Source of the DNA: Prorocentrum cordatum
Lineage: Eukaryota; Sar; Dinophyceae; Prorocentrales; Prorocentraceae
Direction of reading: 5' to 3'
Assembly: GCA_963575745.1 (NCBI GenBank)
Contig: CAUYUJ010014604.1
Location: 730,728 to 794,727 of the forward strand
DNA length: 64,000 nucleotides
In this document: positions 10,115 to 19,110 of the stretch, piece by piece
Layout: each line of letters starts with the position of its first letter
How positions within the stretch are numbered: the first letter of the stretch is position 1
Position numbers and translations under genes: made by a program
Notes under the pieces: generated by a model
Databases searched by the model: none
Told to the model about the DNA's origin: nothing
Seen by the model: only the letters and a program-made list of their open reading frames with translations

Positions 10115-10215
10115 CCGCGATACGTTTCTCGCACGCTGCAGCGCTTTGCGCTATCATATTTTGGCGGCCGACTACCACCGCACATCAGCGATATACGCTT
10201 TCTTAGTTGGACGCC

Positions 10216-10734
10216 ATGGCGCCCAAGGCACACCACAAAAGGGGCTACGACGATGTGGTCAAGGAAAATGCAGAGCTGAAAAAAACCATGAAAAAGATGA
10301 AGGAGAAACTGGCAGACAATGCAGAGCTGAAGAAAACCATCAAAAAGATGAAGGCGGAAATGACAGACAAGGATTCCGCTCTCGACTGGTGCAAGCATGG
10401 CCTCGGCAACCTGAAGCTCGGCCTGGAGTATCGCAGGATGGGGATCGCGGGTGCGAAGCAGCTGCGGCACGTGCGGATACAGCCCCAGGCAAGCATTCGC
10501 AACCCCCCTGACCCGCGAATCGGTTCGATGCTGCAGGTCGCCGCAGCCGAGAGCGCATCCTCTTTTGCCAGGCACGCGATGCACGCGGCAGAGCGCGCCG
10601 CGGGAACACAAGCGGCCCGCGCCACGGTCGCTGCGTGCACAGCTTCGGCAGCGGCAGCGGCAGCGGCAGCCGCGGCGGCCAACGCAGCCCCGCAGCCCAT
10701 CCCAGCGGACTACGTCCCGCCCCACCAGAGGTAG
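10216..10734 (+). CDS. Small coiled-coil, Ala-rich protein (172 aa)
   Basis: ATG 10216 sits in GCCATGGCG, a strong eukaryotic start context; the frame is open from a TTG three codons earlier, which is not a likely start. Residues 8-60 contain two KENAELKKTMKKMKEKL-like heptad units separated by about 18 residues, so a coiled coil is expected. Residues 60-110 are mixed, and residues 110-165 are alanine-rich. The protein ends PADYVPPHQR. There is no signal peptide, membrane segment or known domain. Function is unknown; a structural or oligomerising role is only a guess. It lies outside the left inverted repeat (11.4 kb) and shares the strand of the downstream cluster. Confidence 0.6.
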   Translation: MAPKAHHKRGYDDVVKENAELKKTMKKMKEKLADNAELKKTIKKMKAEMTDKDSALDWCKHGLGNLKLGLEYRRMGIAGAKQLRHVRIQPQASIRNPPDPRIGSMLQVAAAESASSFARHAMHAAERAAGTQAARATVAACTASAAAAAAAAAAANAAPQPIPADYVPPHQR

Positions 10735-10826
10735 GCGACGGAGTCCCATAGTCTCAGTCTCAGTGTTTCGCGGCAGTTTGCAGTTAGATTGCAGTCGCAG
10801 TCGCAGTGCGCCGCGGCAGTTTGCAG

Positions 10827-10827
<1 letters not shown>

Positions 10828-10865
<38 letters not shown>
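10828..10865. repeat. (TA)n
   Basis: A pure TA run 94 nt after the stop codon of the 172-aa ORF, between copies of GCGGCAGTTTGCAGTTA and TTGCAGTCGC. Confidence 0.95.
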
Positions 10866-10866
<1 letters not shown>

Positions 10867-11010
10867 CAGTCGCCGCTTCGGTATATTGCGCTGCTGGCGG
10901 AGTTGACCGCAGCGCCTCGCCCAACGACCGATGCGCATTGCAGCTCGCGCTGCAATGAGAAAACCACCCCCTGGTTTTAGCACCCCCATCGCCCCTTCGC
11001 AGTTTCAGAC

Positions 11011-11011
11011 T

Positions 11012-11051
<40 letters not shown>

Positions 11052-11052
11052 C
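11011..11052. repeat. (ACG)n microsatellite
   Basis: About 13 ACG units, 277 nt 3' of the coiled-coil ORF stop. It is one of several GAC/ACG tracts that follow genes in this cluster. Confidence 0.95.
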
Positions 11053-11399
11053 GACGAACCGCCCCGAATGCCGCTGGCATTCACCCCTTGGAGGTCCCAG
11101 CAGGGATTCGTCTGCGCATGATTGCCTCAGGGCCCTCATGGGCTCAATGGGGCATCGGGGCCGTCGTCGGCCCAATGTGGCCGCGCACCCCCGCGGCATC
11201 CTGGGGCAACCGTTGGTGCGGGGCGTGTCGGGGCATCCTTCGATTTCGGGGGTGGGGAGGGGAAAGGGGACCTGAGGCCAAACGATGTCGGGGTCTGGCG
11301 GTGCCGACGCAGCTGTGACTGCACTGCGTCTGAAGCCACATTCCCCAAACACTGCTTGCGCGTATATGGCTGCTGATTTGTGAGTTGCAGTGTGGCGGC
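11053..11399. other. Spacer, no gene
   Basis: GGCCCT/GGGGCA-rich spacer typical of this locus. Frames are open but unrecognisable on both strands. Confidence 0.4.
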
Positions 11400-11860
11400 T
11401 CCGTGCTCGCCGTCGCCGCCCCGCGCGTCGCCGCCCGTGGTCTGGGCCTGCGTGGCGATCTGGGGGATCCGTGCCCGCCGCCTTCGCCTCGCCGCCGCAT
11501 CACTTACACCACGTAGATGGCAACGCATAGATGGCATCGCATAGCTTACGCTATACATATTGCACCACGCAGGTTGCACTACATAGGTTGCACCTCATCG
11601 ATCGCACCGCATACGCCGCACCGCATATATTGCAGAACATAGTTTTTACACCACATGTCCTACCTCACATCGATTGCACCAAGTAGATTGCGCCACATCG
11701 GCGGCACCATATACATTGCACCACGCGTGACACCACATTGGTTGCATCACATCGATTGTGCCGCATAGGTGACACCACGCATATTGCACTACATAGGGTG
11801 CACCACATTCCGCACACCACATAGATATCACTACATATGGTGCAATATGCCACTGTTTGG
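11400..11860 (+). repeat. Left composite inverted repeat (GC module plus TTGCACCACATA array)
   Basis: The GC module at 11400-11448 is followed by a degenerate array (11500-11860) of ~17-20-bp TTGCACCACATAGG-like words. Both parts recur in reverse orientation and mirrored order at 25736-26052. Anchors: 11400-11423 matches the reverse complement of 26029-26052 at 23/24, and 11427-11448 matches the reverse complement of 25986-26007 at 20/22. The copies bracket the 12.0-25.6 kb gene cluster. Confidence 0.8.
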
Positions 11861-11908
11861 GGTCCACGATGGCTAACATGAGCCACACTGTCGCATACCA
11901 GGGGTTCA

Positions 11909-11929
11909 CCGTAGCCAATGTGGCCCAAG
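11909..11929 (+). promoter_or_regulatory. Relic dinoflagellate spliced leader
   Basis: 18 of 21 bases match DinoSL; the core here is TAGCCAATGTGGCCCAAG. It is followed at once by TAGCGCTTCGACGCTGAG (11930-11947), which could be an older, more decayed relic or a separate motif. It lies 73 nt before ATG 12003. An encoded SL is the known signature of an mRNA re-inserted into the genome. Confidence 0.7.
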
Positions 11930-12002
11930 TAGCGCTTCGACGCTGAGCATACAGCGGTATACATCGCTTTGGTTTGTTCGTTTTGTTTCTTTGTCAGCAT
12001 TC

Positions 12003-12913
12003 ATGGCGGGCGTGTTATCCACGCATACCAAACAACGCCTCGACGAGCTCATAGCGAGAGGGCTGCAGTCCAGCACCGACGGCGTCAACGCGATTTTCTT
12101 GGATACAATCGAGATTCTCAAGGGAGAGCACCTCATCAGGCTTGTGAGGAATGAGAACGCTGCGAAGTTCTTCGCGCACCCGAGGAACAGGTTCGGCCTC
12201 GGGCTCAGCCCGCACCAGGCCCATCGGGCTGGCGCGAAGATATGCGGCATCGGTGCAGATAAGGCTGCATTGACCAATGCCTTCGCCATCGGGATGCAGG
12301 TGGAAGGCCCGATGCGACAGGCAGCGGTGGACTTCAACCGCAGCGTCATCACGCGGAGCAACGGCATGCTTGCTCAACCCACGGGGCAGGAAATGTACCT
12401 CGCGGTCGGGCGCGGCCATACGGTGGCATTCTGCAGGGCGGCCCAAGCTGGATGCAGCACGCCCAATGAGAAAATCAAGGACGGCAGCGGCACCATCGAC
12501 ATTCAGAAATTGTTCAAAGACAAGGTTTTCAAGTCCATGATCCAAGACGGGTGGGACTGGTGGATCATATCCGCGGTCGTGGACAGGGAATGCCCTCGGC
12601 ACGCCGATCTCGCGCAGAAGGCACTCAATGCAAACAACCACGTGGCGTCCCTCATCGGGGAGGTGGAGGCCGCGCAGATGATGGCGGAGTATCTGAAGGA
12701 CGGGGACCAGGCAGACGATAACCTGGAGGAGATGGCGCAGGAGTCCGTGCGATCCATGGGGTGTCCGTGTTCCCCCTACGTGGACAGCATCATTAAGTTC
12801 GTTCGGATTTACGCTGGAGGGATTGGCGCCCCCCACATCCAGTTCATCGACAAGGTTGCCAAGCAGTTCCACGCCACTGGAGTCTTGGGTAGAGGTTGCC
12901 GGAGGGACAACCC

Positions 12914-12951
<38 letters not shown>

Positions 12952-14231
12952 AACGACGACGACGACGACGACGAGGTTTCTGGAAGGCTGTGGCAGAGGT
13001 CACGTTCTACGACAGCAGTGGGCAGTACCCCCTCATCAGGAACGCGATGGTGCTGGCCAACCTCACATCGAACACCAGGGAGGACGGAATCGCAAAGCTC
13101 TTGTCGAGGACCGACGTGGTGAAGGTCGCGTCCAAGGCCAAGGCGGAGACAGCAGCTGAGTGCGAAGCAACCCTCAGGGCCGCTGCAATCATCGTCAAAT
13201 TCTTGAGGGGCGGCGGGAAGATCAAGCCAGACGACGAGTTGGGCCCCCTTGGTCGCATATGGGTTCGCGTGGCGCTGTACGCCACCGACAAGGGGAACAA
13301 GGGCGACGAAGCAAGACCGATGGAGTTGCCCGACATCCAGTCGCAGTTCCTCGATGAGCTCTCCGCGGCCGTCGGGGCGGAGGTCACGTGCGACTCATGG
13401 GAGTCCGCCTGGAAAAAGACTGGCTACTCTAAGAATGCGGAGGACGCCGGCGCCAGTGCAGCGCCGTGCAAAAAGCCAAAGGTCGTTGCAGATATGCAGG
13501 ACCACGAGGACCCTGCCTGGATCTGCTCGCAGAAGGGGATCTTCCAGGGATGCATCGTGATCAAGAAGGACGCCGCGGGGGACCCTGAGGGCCTTCACAA
13601 GCTAGTTGGGTTCGCCGATGGGGTCCAGCTGCAGCAGTTGTTGAGTTACGTGGGTGCGCAGAACGGGATCGCGTTTTCGATCGCAGTGAAGGGGTTTATG
13701 GATAAGTGGACCCTGTACAACGGGACTGCGCTGCCCAAGCACTGGGTTGACGGCGAGAGCCCGACGGCCTGCCCAGGCACCGTGTATGCATGGGGTACCG
13801 ATTGGACTAAGGCGGGGCTGTTCATCGCCATCCACGAGATATACGAGGCCCATGATGACTTGAAGTTTTTCAGATGCCCCGACGTGGTCATGACCAAGAG
13901 GGAGTTCAAGAAGGGCGCCCTCGTCCTGGCTCCGATGGTGCCGCTGTCCAACATCTCCCTCAAGAAGACCGCGGGGGCATGGGGCCTCGGCAAGCACAAC
14001 GCGGGCAAGCAAGAGTTCTTCGCGACCAAGCCCGTCAGGCAGCCTGCCACGGCGGAGATCGACGCCTCGTACGGCATAAGCGCCTTCTGGTGGGTGAAGA
14101 CATCAGGGGATACCAAGGCCGTCAACATGCACACCAAGATCATGGACCACCTCGGCGTGTCAATCCCGTGCTTGTGCAACACCACGAGGGCGATCAAGGC
14201 TCACGAGACGTTGGTATGCTTCAAGAAGTGA
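12003..14231 (+). CDS. Dinoflagellate ORFan, 742 aa (713 aa if an intron is removed)
   Basis: The first ATG of the frame is 12003 (TTCATGGCG), behind a relic spliced leader; the frame ends TGA at 14229-14231. No known domain is recognised. Residues 1-290 look helical (THTKQRLDELIARG; DDNLEEMAQESV). Residues 296-324 are nearly all arginine, encoded by a CGA tract that may be an unspliced 87-nt intron (see that entry). The second half is a mixed alpha/beta sequence ending GISAFWWVKTSGDTK...LVCFKK. Clean codon structure over 2.2 kb, with synonymous-looking third positions rich in C/G, supports translation. There is no signal peptide or clear membrane segment. It is probably a lineage-specific multicopy family; function is unknown. 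Confidence 0.75.
12889..12975 (+). other. Candidate 87-nt intron built of CGA repeats
   Basis: The segment starts GTAGAG and ends CGACGAG, giving GT...AG ends, and is exactly 29 codons long. Removing it joins ...ATGVL-G-FWKAVAEVTF smoothly and deletes a poly-Arg run. Keeping it leaves the frame open. Either an intron or an in-frame microsatellite insertion is possible; the sequence cannot decide. Confidence 0.45.
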
Positions 14232-14753
14232 GGCGCGCGTGCTATGTGAGCAGCGCGTGGCACTCTCGCGCAGTGCCGATGCATGCCGCCATTCCCGCCA
14301 ATGCATCGCGCATTGAATGACTGTTCCGGGTACAGCGCACTGCGCTATAGTGAACACACCACCGCCGCCCTCCCATCCCCAACCTCCTCATCCTCCAAAT
14401 CCTCATCCTCAGTTGGTATCGGGTCCGTATCGGATGCCCTCTCAGGGCGGCCCTGGGCCGCGCGTATTGGAGCCCAGCTCGCTCTCGGGCTCCCTGAATC
14501 TAGATTGGCGCCATTTTAGGTCAAACGCATCATAAGGATGCACCCCGATAAGCTAACATCATTCAACGCACTGTGCCAACGTTGTTGTTGATCAAGGGAT
14601 GGGGGCCCATAATTGGCATCGTCCCTTCTGTGGCCCAAACGCATCGCCTCGTGGGGGCATCTCCTATTGGAGCGTTCATGGTGTCATCTTGGGGTCATCT
14701 TATATGCCCCTACTGGGGCCGCATCGCCATCGCAACCCACACCGCCATCACCA
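14232..14753. other. Intergenic spacer
   Basis: 520 bp without a gene. It contains a reverse TATAGCGC motif (14336-14350, within CAGCGCACTGCGCTATAG) and GGCCCC/CTTGGGGTC spacer words. Confidence 0.5.
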
Positions 14754-14774
14754 TTATAGCCGTGTCGGCTCAGG
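14754..14774 (+). promoter_or_regulatory. Relic spliced leader
   Basis: 14 of 21 bases match DinoSL; the core is TAGCCGTGTCGGCTCAGG. It lies 46 nt before ATG 14821, with a TATAGCGC...GCGCTGAG motif (14792-14809) in between. Confidence 0.5.
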
Positions 14775-14820
14775 GCGCCGCGGTGCCCATATATAGCGCC
14801 AGCGCTGAGTTAGTTTCTAT

Positions 14821-15597
14821 ATGTCAGCCGCAATGGCTAGCAACGCGGGGTGCAAGCACATACACATGAGAACGGTTGACGTCGGGAAGGCCGACGGTAA
14901 GCCACTCACAGTGAGGTTCCCTGGCGAGGACGTGACCACCATGAGCAACGGCGTGATATTCGCGAAGATCAACGCTCGCAACCGAAGCCTGCAACGCGCC
15001 GTGCGGAAACTCGGCTCGCATGGCGACCCACCAGAGGAATCGCTGGTGGTTTCCACCAGCGTGGCTTTGAGGGACATCAGCAAGAAGCGGAACGTGAAGC
15101 AAGCTGAGGCGCTGCTTGCCGACGAGTCGCCGAGGTGCCAGCTGTTCGCCGATGCCACGCCCGAGAAGGGCAAGGCACCGCCAGGCCGACGCAAGCGTCG
15201 CAACGCACCCGCCGCCATCCGCGTCAGCCACAGCAAAGCCCGCACCATGCGCGGCAATCCCGACACCATCACCGTCGATGTCGACGATCAGGTCATCGCC
15301 GTGTTGCGCTGCGCGCACCCGCGCGATCAGTTGAGCGTCGCGTGCGACATGCTCCCCGCGGTCGTAGGCATCATGGCCGCGTCCTCGTGGGGCGACCCCT
15401 GCATTCAGCGGGACCTCTCGTTGCCGAAAGGCGTGTGGAAGCATAACGGGAAGTTCTACATCATGACTAACGGCGCCAAGAGGCGTAAGTTCTTTGCCAC
15501 GGCCGAGGATGCAGTGGCTGCCTTAGCTGATGCATCGAGTCATGATAGCGCACATGGCGCTGAACCTGATAGCGCACATGGCGATGATGCCATTTGA
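14821..15597 (+). CDS. AP2-like domain protein, 258 aa
   Basis: ATG 14821 (ATGTCAGCC), with a second in-frame ATG at 14833; the relic leader supports a start here. Residues 15-100 (VRFPGEDVTTMSNGVIFAKI, then NRSLQRAVRKLG) form an N-terminal region I do not recognise. Residues 115-135 are basic (PPGRRKRRNAPAA), a possible nuclear signal. Residues about 200-235 (LPKGVWKHNGKFYI...RKFFATAEDAVAAL) match the pattern of an AP2/ERF beta-sheet: Gly-Val, an aromatic strand, then F.T.E.A..A. AP2-like domains bind DNA in plants and apicomplexans, but in dinoflagellates they also occur in repeat-borne ORFs. The tail has a short DSAHG repeat. DNA binding is an inference. Confidence 0.65.
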   Translation: MSAAMASNAGCKHIHMRTVDVGKADGKPLTVRFPGEDVTTMSNGVIFAKINARNRSLQRAVRKLGSHGDPPEESLVVSTSVALRDISKKRNVKQAEALLADESPRCQLFADATPEKGKAPPGRRKRRNAPAAIRVSHSKARTMRGNPDTITVDVDDQVIAVLRCAHPRDQLSVACDMLPAVVGIMAASSWGDPCIQRDLSLPKGVWKHNGKFYIMTNGAKRRKFFATAEDAVAALADASSHDSAHGAEPDSAHGDDAI

Positions 15598-15807
15598 TCC
15601 GCGCTGGCGACGTTTATACTACCCAAGCTTACGCTTTATCGCCCAGCGCACTGGGGAGGCACATCCACGGGCGAACGCCCGATACATGGATATCCGCCGC
15701 GCGGGGTGCGTTTTGTGTTGAAGGGGAGCGTGTTGGCGGTCAGGGCATGGCGCAGCCACCAAAACAACATCGCCACCATCACCATCGCGACGTCGCGCCA
15801 CCACCTC

Positions 15808-15889
<82 letters not shown>

Positions 15890-16130
15890 AGCTCCTCGAT
15901 CCTCGATCCTCGGACTTCCAACCCCATCCTGCCCTCCTGCTCGCCATCCTCAATTCCTCTCGGGCATCCCCGTTGGGTCATCAATCTCCCCCTCGCCGTC
16001 TTCCCCATCGAGCTCGCCCTCCGCATGCCCGTCCACTCCGTCTGAGCATCGAGACATCGATGGGCGGGAACGCGGATGGGGCGGGGTAGCGCCTCCGGTG
16101 TATGATGCATTTCATGTAAGATCGAGCGCG
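15598..16130. other. Intergenic with (TCG)n at 15811-15890
   Basis: A ~78-bp TCG/GTC tract begins 214 nt after the AP2-like stop. Otherwise there are spacer and C/T-rich segments. The 272-aa minus frame is mostly repeat-derived. Confidence 0.6.
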
Positions 16131-16480
16131 GAGGGAATGTTAACGTCACACATCTCTGAAGAGGGCCCCAAGGAGGCCCCAGCACGAGGGCCCCAATATG
16201 TCTCCAAGAGAGCCCCGATAGTGCCCTCAGTAGCTCTTGTCCGCAGATTTCTGTATCAGAGCCTGTCGGGGCGTTACCGAATGCCCCAAGCGGGCCGCAA
16301 GATGGCATAATATGGCCCCGACCAGTTTCAAAGAGGGCCCCGAGAGGGCCCCGACGGCCGCTGGTCCGACAAATCCTGCACCGAAGCTCCCCGCATTGAT
16401 AGTATGGTGGGCACGAGCTGGATGACGGGCGCCGCATGTAGCCCTGAGGGTCCGCGCGGAGTTCTGGGATCGGCGCTGGA
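16131..16480. other. GGCCCC-rich spacer
   Basis: Repeated GAGGGCCCC words typical of spacers in this locus; no gene seen. Confidence 0.5.
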
Positions 16481-16483
16481 CCA

Positions 16484-16640
16484 TTGGTTTCTTATGGTAG
16501 CTTGGTTTCTTATGATAGCTGGGCTTCTCATGGTAGTTTGGTTCCTTATGGTAGCTTGGTTTCTTATGGTAGATCGGCTTATCATGGTAGTTTGGTTTCT
16601 TATGGTAGCTTGGACTCTCATGGTAGCATAGCGTATCATA
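16484..16640. repeat. 18-bp tandem repeat, about 8-9 units
   Basis: TTGGTTTCTTATGGTAGC-like units with point changes. The period of 18 is a multiple of three, so it gives a repetitive peptide (SYGSLV) that is not credible as a gene. Confidence 0.9.
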
Positions 16641-16687
16641 GCACTTTCATAGCATGGCACCTCATCGCATCTAGCATTGAGCATTCG

Positions 16688-16832
16688 CATTAGCCATGTT
16701 GGGCTTGTGGGGCCTGCGAGACCACATTCGCCCAGAAGGCTCGTGGGATTCATCCCCGAGGTGTAAGACCACGTGCGCCCCGAGGGCATGGTGGACCTCC
16801 CTCTCATCCTACATAACCGTTTCGGGCTCGAT
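16688..16832 (+). promoter_or_regulatory. Two possible relic spliced leaders
   Basis: 16691-16702 is TAGCCATGTTGG (11/12 to the DinoSL core, then diverged). 16814-16831 reads TAACCGTTTCGGGCTCGA, similar to the core with one inserted base. They lie 65-190 nt before ATG 16897. Tandem decayed leaders are expected after repeated rounds of mRNA recycling. Confidence 0.4.
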
Positions 16833-16896
16833 CGACAGCGTCGGGCGTTGTGCGTGCGAGGTGCGAGTCCCGAGTGCAGACATACCCGCAAGTGGC

Positions 16897-17861
16897 ATGG
16901 CGAGCGGTGCCAGCCCGTCGGCGCACCCGCCGCGGTCGCGCCAGCAGTGGCCCACGGAGTCGCCCGCGGCGCCTAACATCAGCGCGAGGGCGGCGGGGCC
17001 GCACCCGCCAGATTCGATCCCCCCGCACATGAAGAAATCGAAGACCGAGGTTGACGCGCTGGAGTCTGCGCGCGGGCAGTTCGACATCCGTTTCTGCGAC
17101 GCCATGGCAGTCAGCATCGCGAACGAGGCAGTCACCAATGCCGTGGCGTACAATGGCCCAGAGCTGTGGCTTACGATGGAGAAGCTGCCAGGCACCTATT
17201 AGATGGTCGGTTCGGACTCGGCAGGCTTCAGCGTGTACCGGCAGGAGCCCAGCAACGGAATCAACTCGAATCAGCTGTTCTTGTTCTACAAGACGGCGAC
17301 GCACGAGGAGGGCTGGTACATCGCCGACGCGCTGCAGTACGACGCGGGGCCTGAGCATATCTACGCGTGGTGCAAGACGGTCGGCCCAGGCCAGGTCACG
17401 CTTCATGTCCCTTTCTGGGCCAAGAAGGGATGGCTCGGCCTCGTGGTCGAGCCCCACCACAGCTGGGCGCGCGCCCGCGCCGACGCGCGGATAGCGGCCA
17501 AGGGCACTGAGACCAATGCGCTCGAGGCGCTGAGGAGCTCAACCGCCTCGCTGACGCACGCGTTGCTGCCGATAGCGCGGCGTCCGATGAGGCCACTAAG
17601 GGCGGCAAGTGCAGCACCAACCAGGGCGGCAAGGGCGGCAAGACCACCGCGGGATGGGGGAACCGTTGCATCAAGCTCATCTTGGCAATCAGGGCCTACG
17701 AGTGGGATGCGGCCATGAGCCTTGCCAGCGAGTGGGCAGATATCAAATGGATTCGGCCAATCATCGAGATGCGGGAGCAGCAGGCCCACGCGAGGTCGCA
17801 TCGCAAGGCTGCCAAGGTTGACGATGCCAAGGTTGACGATGATGAGGATGATGAGTACTGA
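16897..17861 (+). pseudogene. ORFan with an in-frame TAG and one frameshift
   Basis: ATG 16897 (GGCATGGCG) opens a Pro/Ser-rich N-terminus, then KKSKTEVDALESARGQFDIRF. The frame meets TAG at 17200-17202 and continues in the same frame with MVGSDSAGFSVYRQEP, then LFLFYKTATHEEGWYIADAL. This GTY...vYR...lfy...W.i pattern is common in dinoflagellate ORFan modules, so the stop falls inside a conserved unit. Near 17515-17535 the good frame shifts. The new frame runs AEELNRLADARVAADSA to a C-terminus rich in IRAYEWDAAMSLASEWAD and ending VDDDEDDEY, with TGA at 17859-17861. No intron of credible size explains the shift. It is a decayed gene, readthrough plus a sequencing error, or recoding; function is unknown. 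Confidence 0.6.
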
Positions 17862-17958
17862 GAGGATGACGGACGCCACTGGTAGGCCCGCCGCCTAGCA
17901 GCGCTGTTGGATAGCGACACCAGCGCGCTGCGCTATAGGCTAGGTGTGAGTGGGATGT

Positions 17959-17966
17959 GACGACGA

Positions 17967-18056
<90 letters not shown>

Positions 18057-18057
18057 G
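17959..18057. repeat. (GAC/GGC)n microsatellite
   Basis: About 100 bp of GAC with GGC variants, starting 97 nt after the stop of the broken ORFan. Confidence 0.95.
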
Positions 18058-18059
18058 GG

Positions 18060-19018
18060 GTGAGGGTGGTCTAGGTACGTGCAGGCTGCCTAGTTACCAC
18101 CGCCAGCTTGTATGTTGGAGTAGTCGGTGGCGCAATGCGCGCAGCACTATGTAATACAGGCTTGATCTGAGTCCGCCCGCATTGCTCGGCAAAAACACGT
18201 TGTCCATTCCAAAGGCCTTCGGCCCATCCCGCCACCTTGTTTGGGCCAGAGTCCAGATGCACGTGCGGTGCAACGATGGCACCACGTGGTGCCGTGATGG
18301 CTCCTGGGGGGCTCGTCGAGGCGTCTAGTGACCTTATTGGGGGCTCTTTCGGGGGCCTCAGGCAGGCCATCGGGGCCATCATGGGGCGGCCATCGGGGCC
18401 ATCATGGGGCATGCCCTCGGGGCCATCACGCCCCCTCTTGGGGGGACTCTCAGGACATGAGTGGGTCGCATGGGTAAGCGCCTCGTGGACCATATGGTGG
18501 CGCTCTGGGGCTGCAATGGGACACTCTTGGGGGAGACTCATGCGCGCTCTGGGGCTGCCATGGGACACTCTTGGCGGAAGCTGATGCTCACTTGACTGCT
18601 CAATGAGCAGTCAAGTGAGCAACCCCATCTCGACTGGAAGGTTACGGGCCCTGCCAAGTTCCCAACCCCATCATCGCGATCGCCCATTATCTACTCAGGT
18701 ATGTGATGGCTGCCGCCGCCGACCCCCCCCCCCTCGTCGCCCCCTCGCCCGCCCCTCGTCAGTGCGGGCCCGCAGACATCATGGGGGTTGAGCACCTGGC
18801 GCCACGCCGTCCTTGGGCCACTCTCGCCCTCTCTCGCCGAGTAACCCCATCCCTCGATTTCCTCCGTTCGCCTTCCAACCTCACCGCGCCCATGGCATGT
18901 CACATGGCCCACCGCCGTTCCCTGGATCGTATCGCACATCGCGAGAATGCCCGGAGATTTCGGCATTTCGTGATTTCTGTTCTCGCCAGTTGGGGGATTT
19001 GGGCCCGTTGCACTCCCT
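18060..19018. other. Intergenic spacer
   Basis: Almost 1 kb of GGGGCC/CATGGGG-rich spacer. It includes a self-complementary stretch around 18590-18618 (CACTTGACTGCTCAATGAGC and AGCAGTCAAGTGAGC), a ~12-bp inverted repeat. No gene is supported. Confidence 0.5.
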
Positions 19019-19020
19019 AC

Positions 19021-19041
19021 TCGTTGCCGTTTTGGCTCGCG
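19021..19041 (+). promoter_or_regulatory. Relic spliced leader
   Basis: 16 of 21 bases match DinoSL; the core is TTGCCGTTTTGGCTCGCG. It lies 69 nt before ATG 19111. TATAGCGCATCTGCGCTGAG (19068-19087) lies between leader and start. Confidence 0.55.
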
Positions 19042-19110
19042 CAGTTCTCAGTGGGAGCCCATCAGGCTATAGCGCATCTGCGCTGAGGGGGCGCGCGCTC
19101 CCGATCCGCC

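Noticed and set aside
10150-10170. Second relic leader before the 172-aa ORF
   Set aside because: Only the ATTTTGGC word matches; about half of the 21 positions agree, no better than chance.
9697-10989. 430-aa minus ORF
   Set aside because: Includes translated (TA)n and lies opposite the better-supported coiled-coil ORF.
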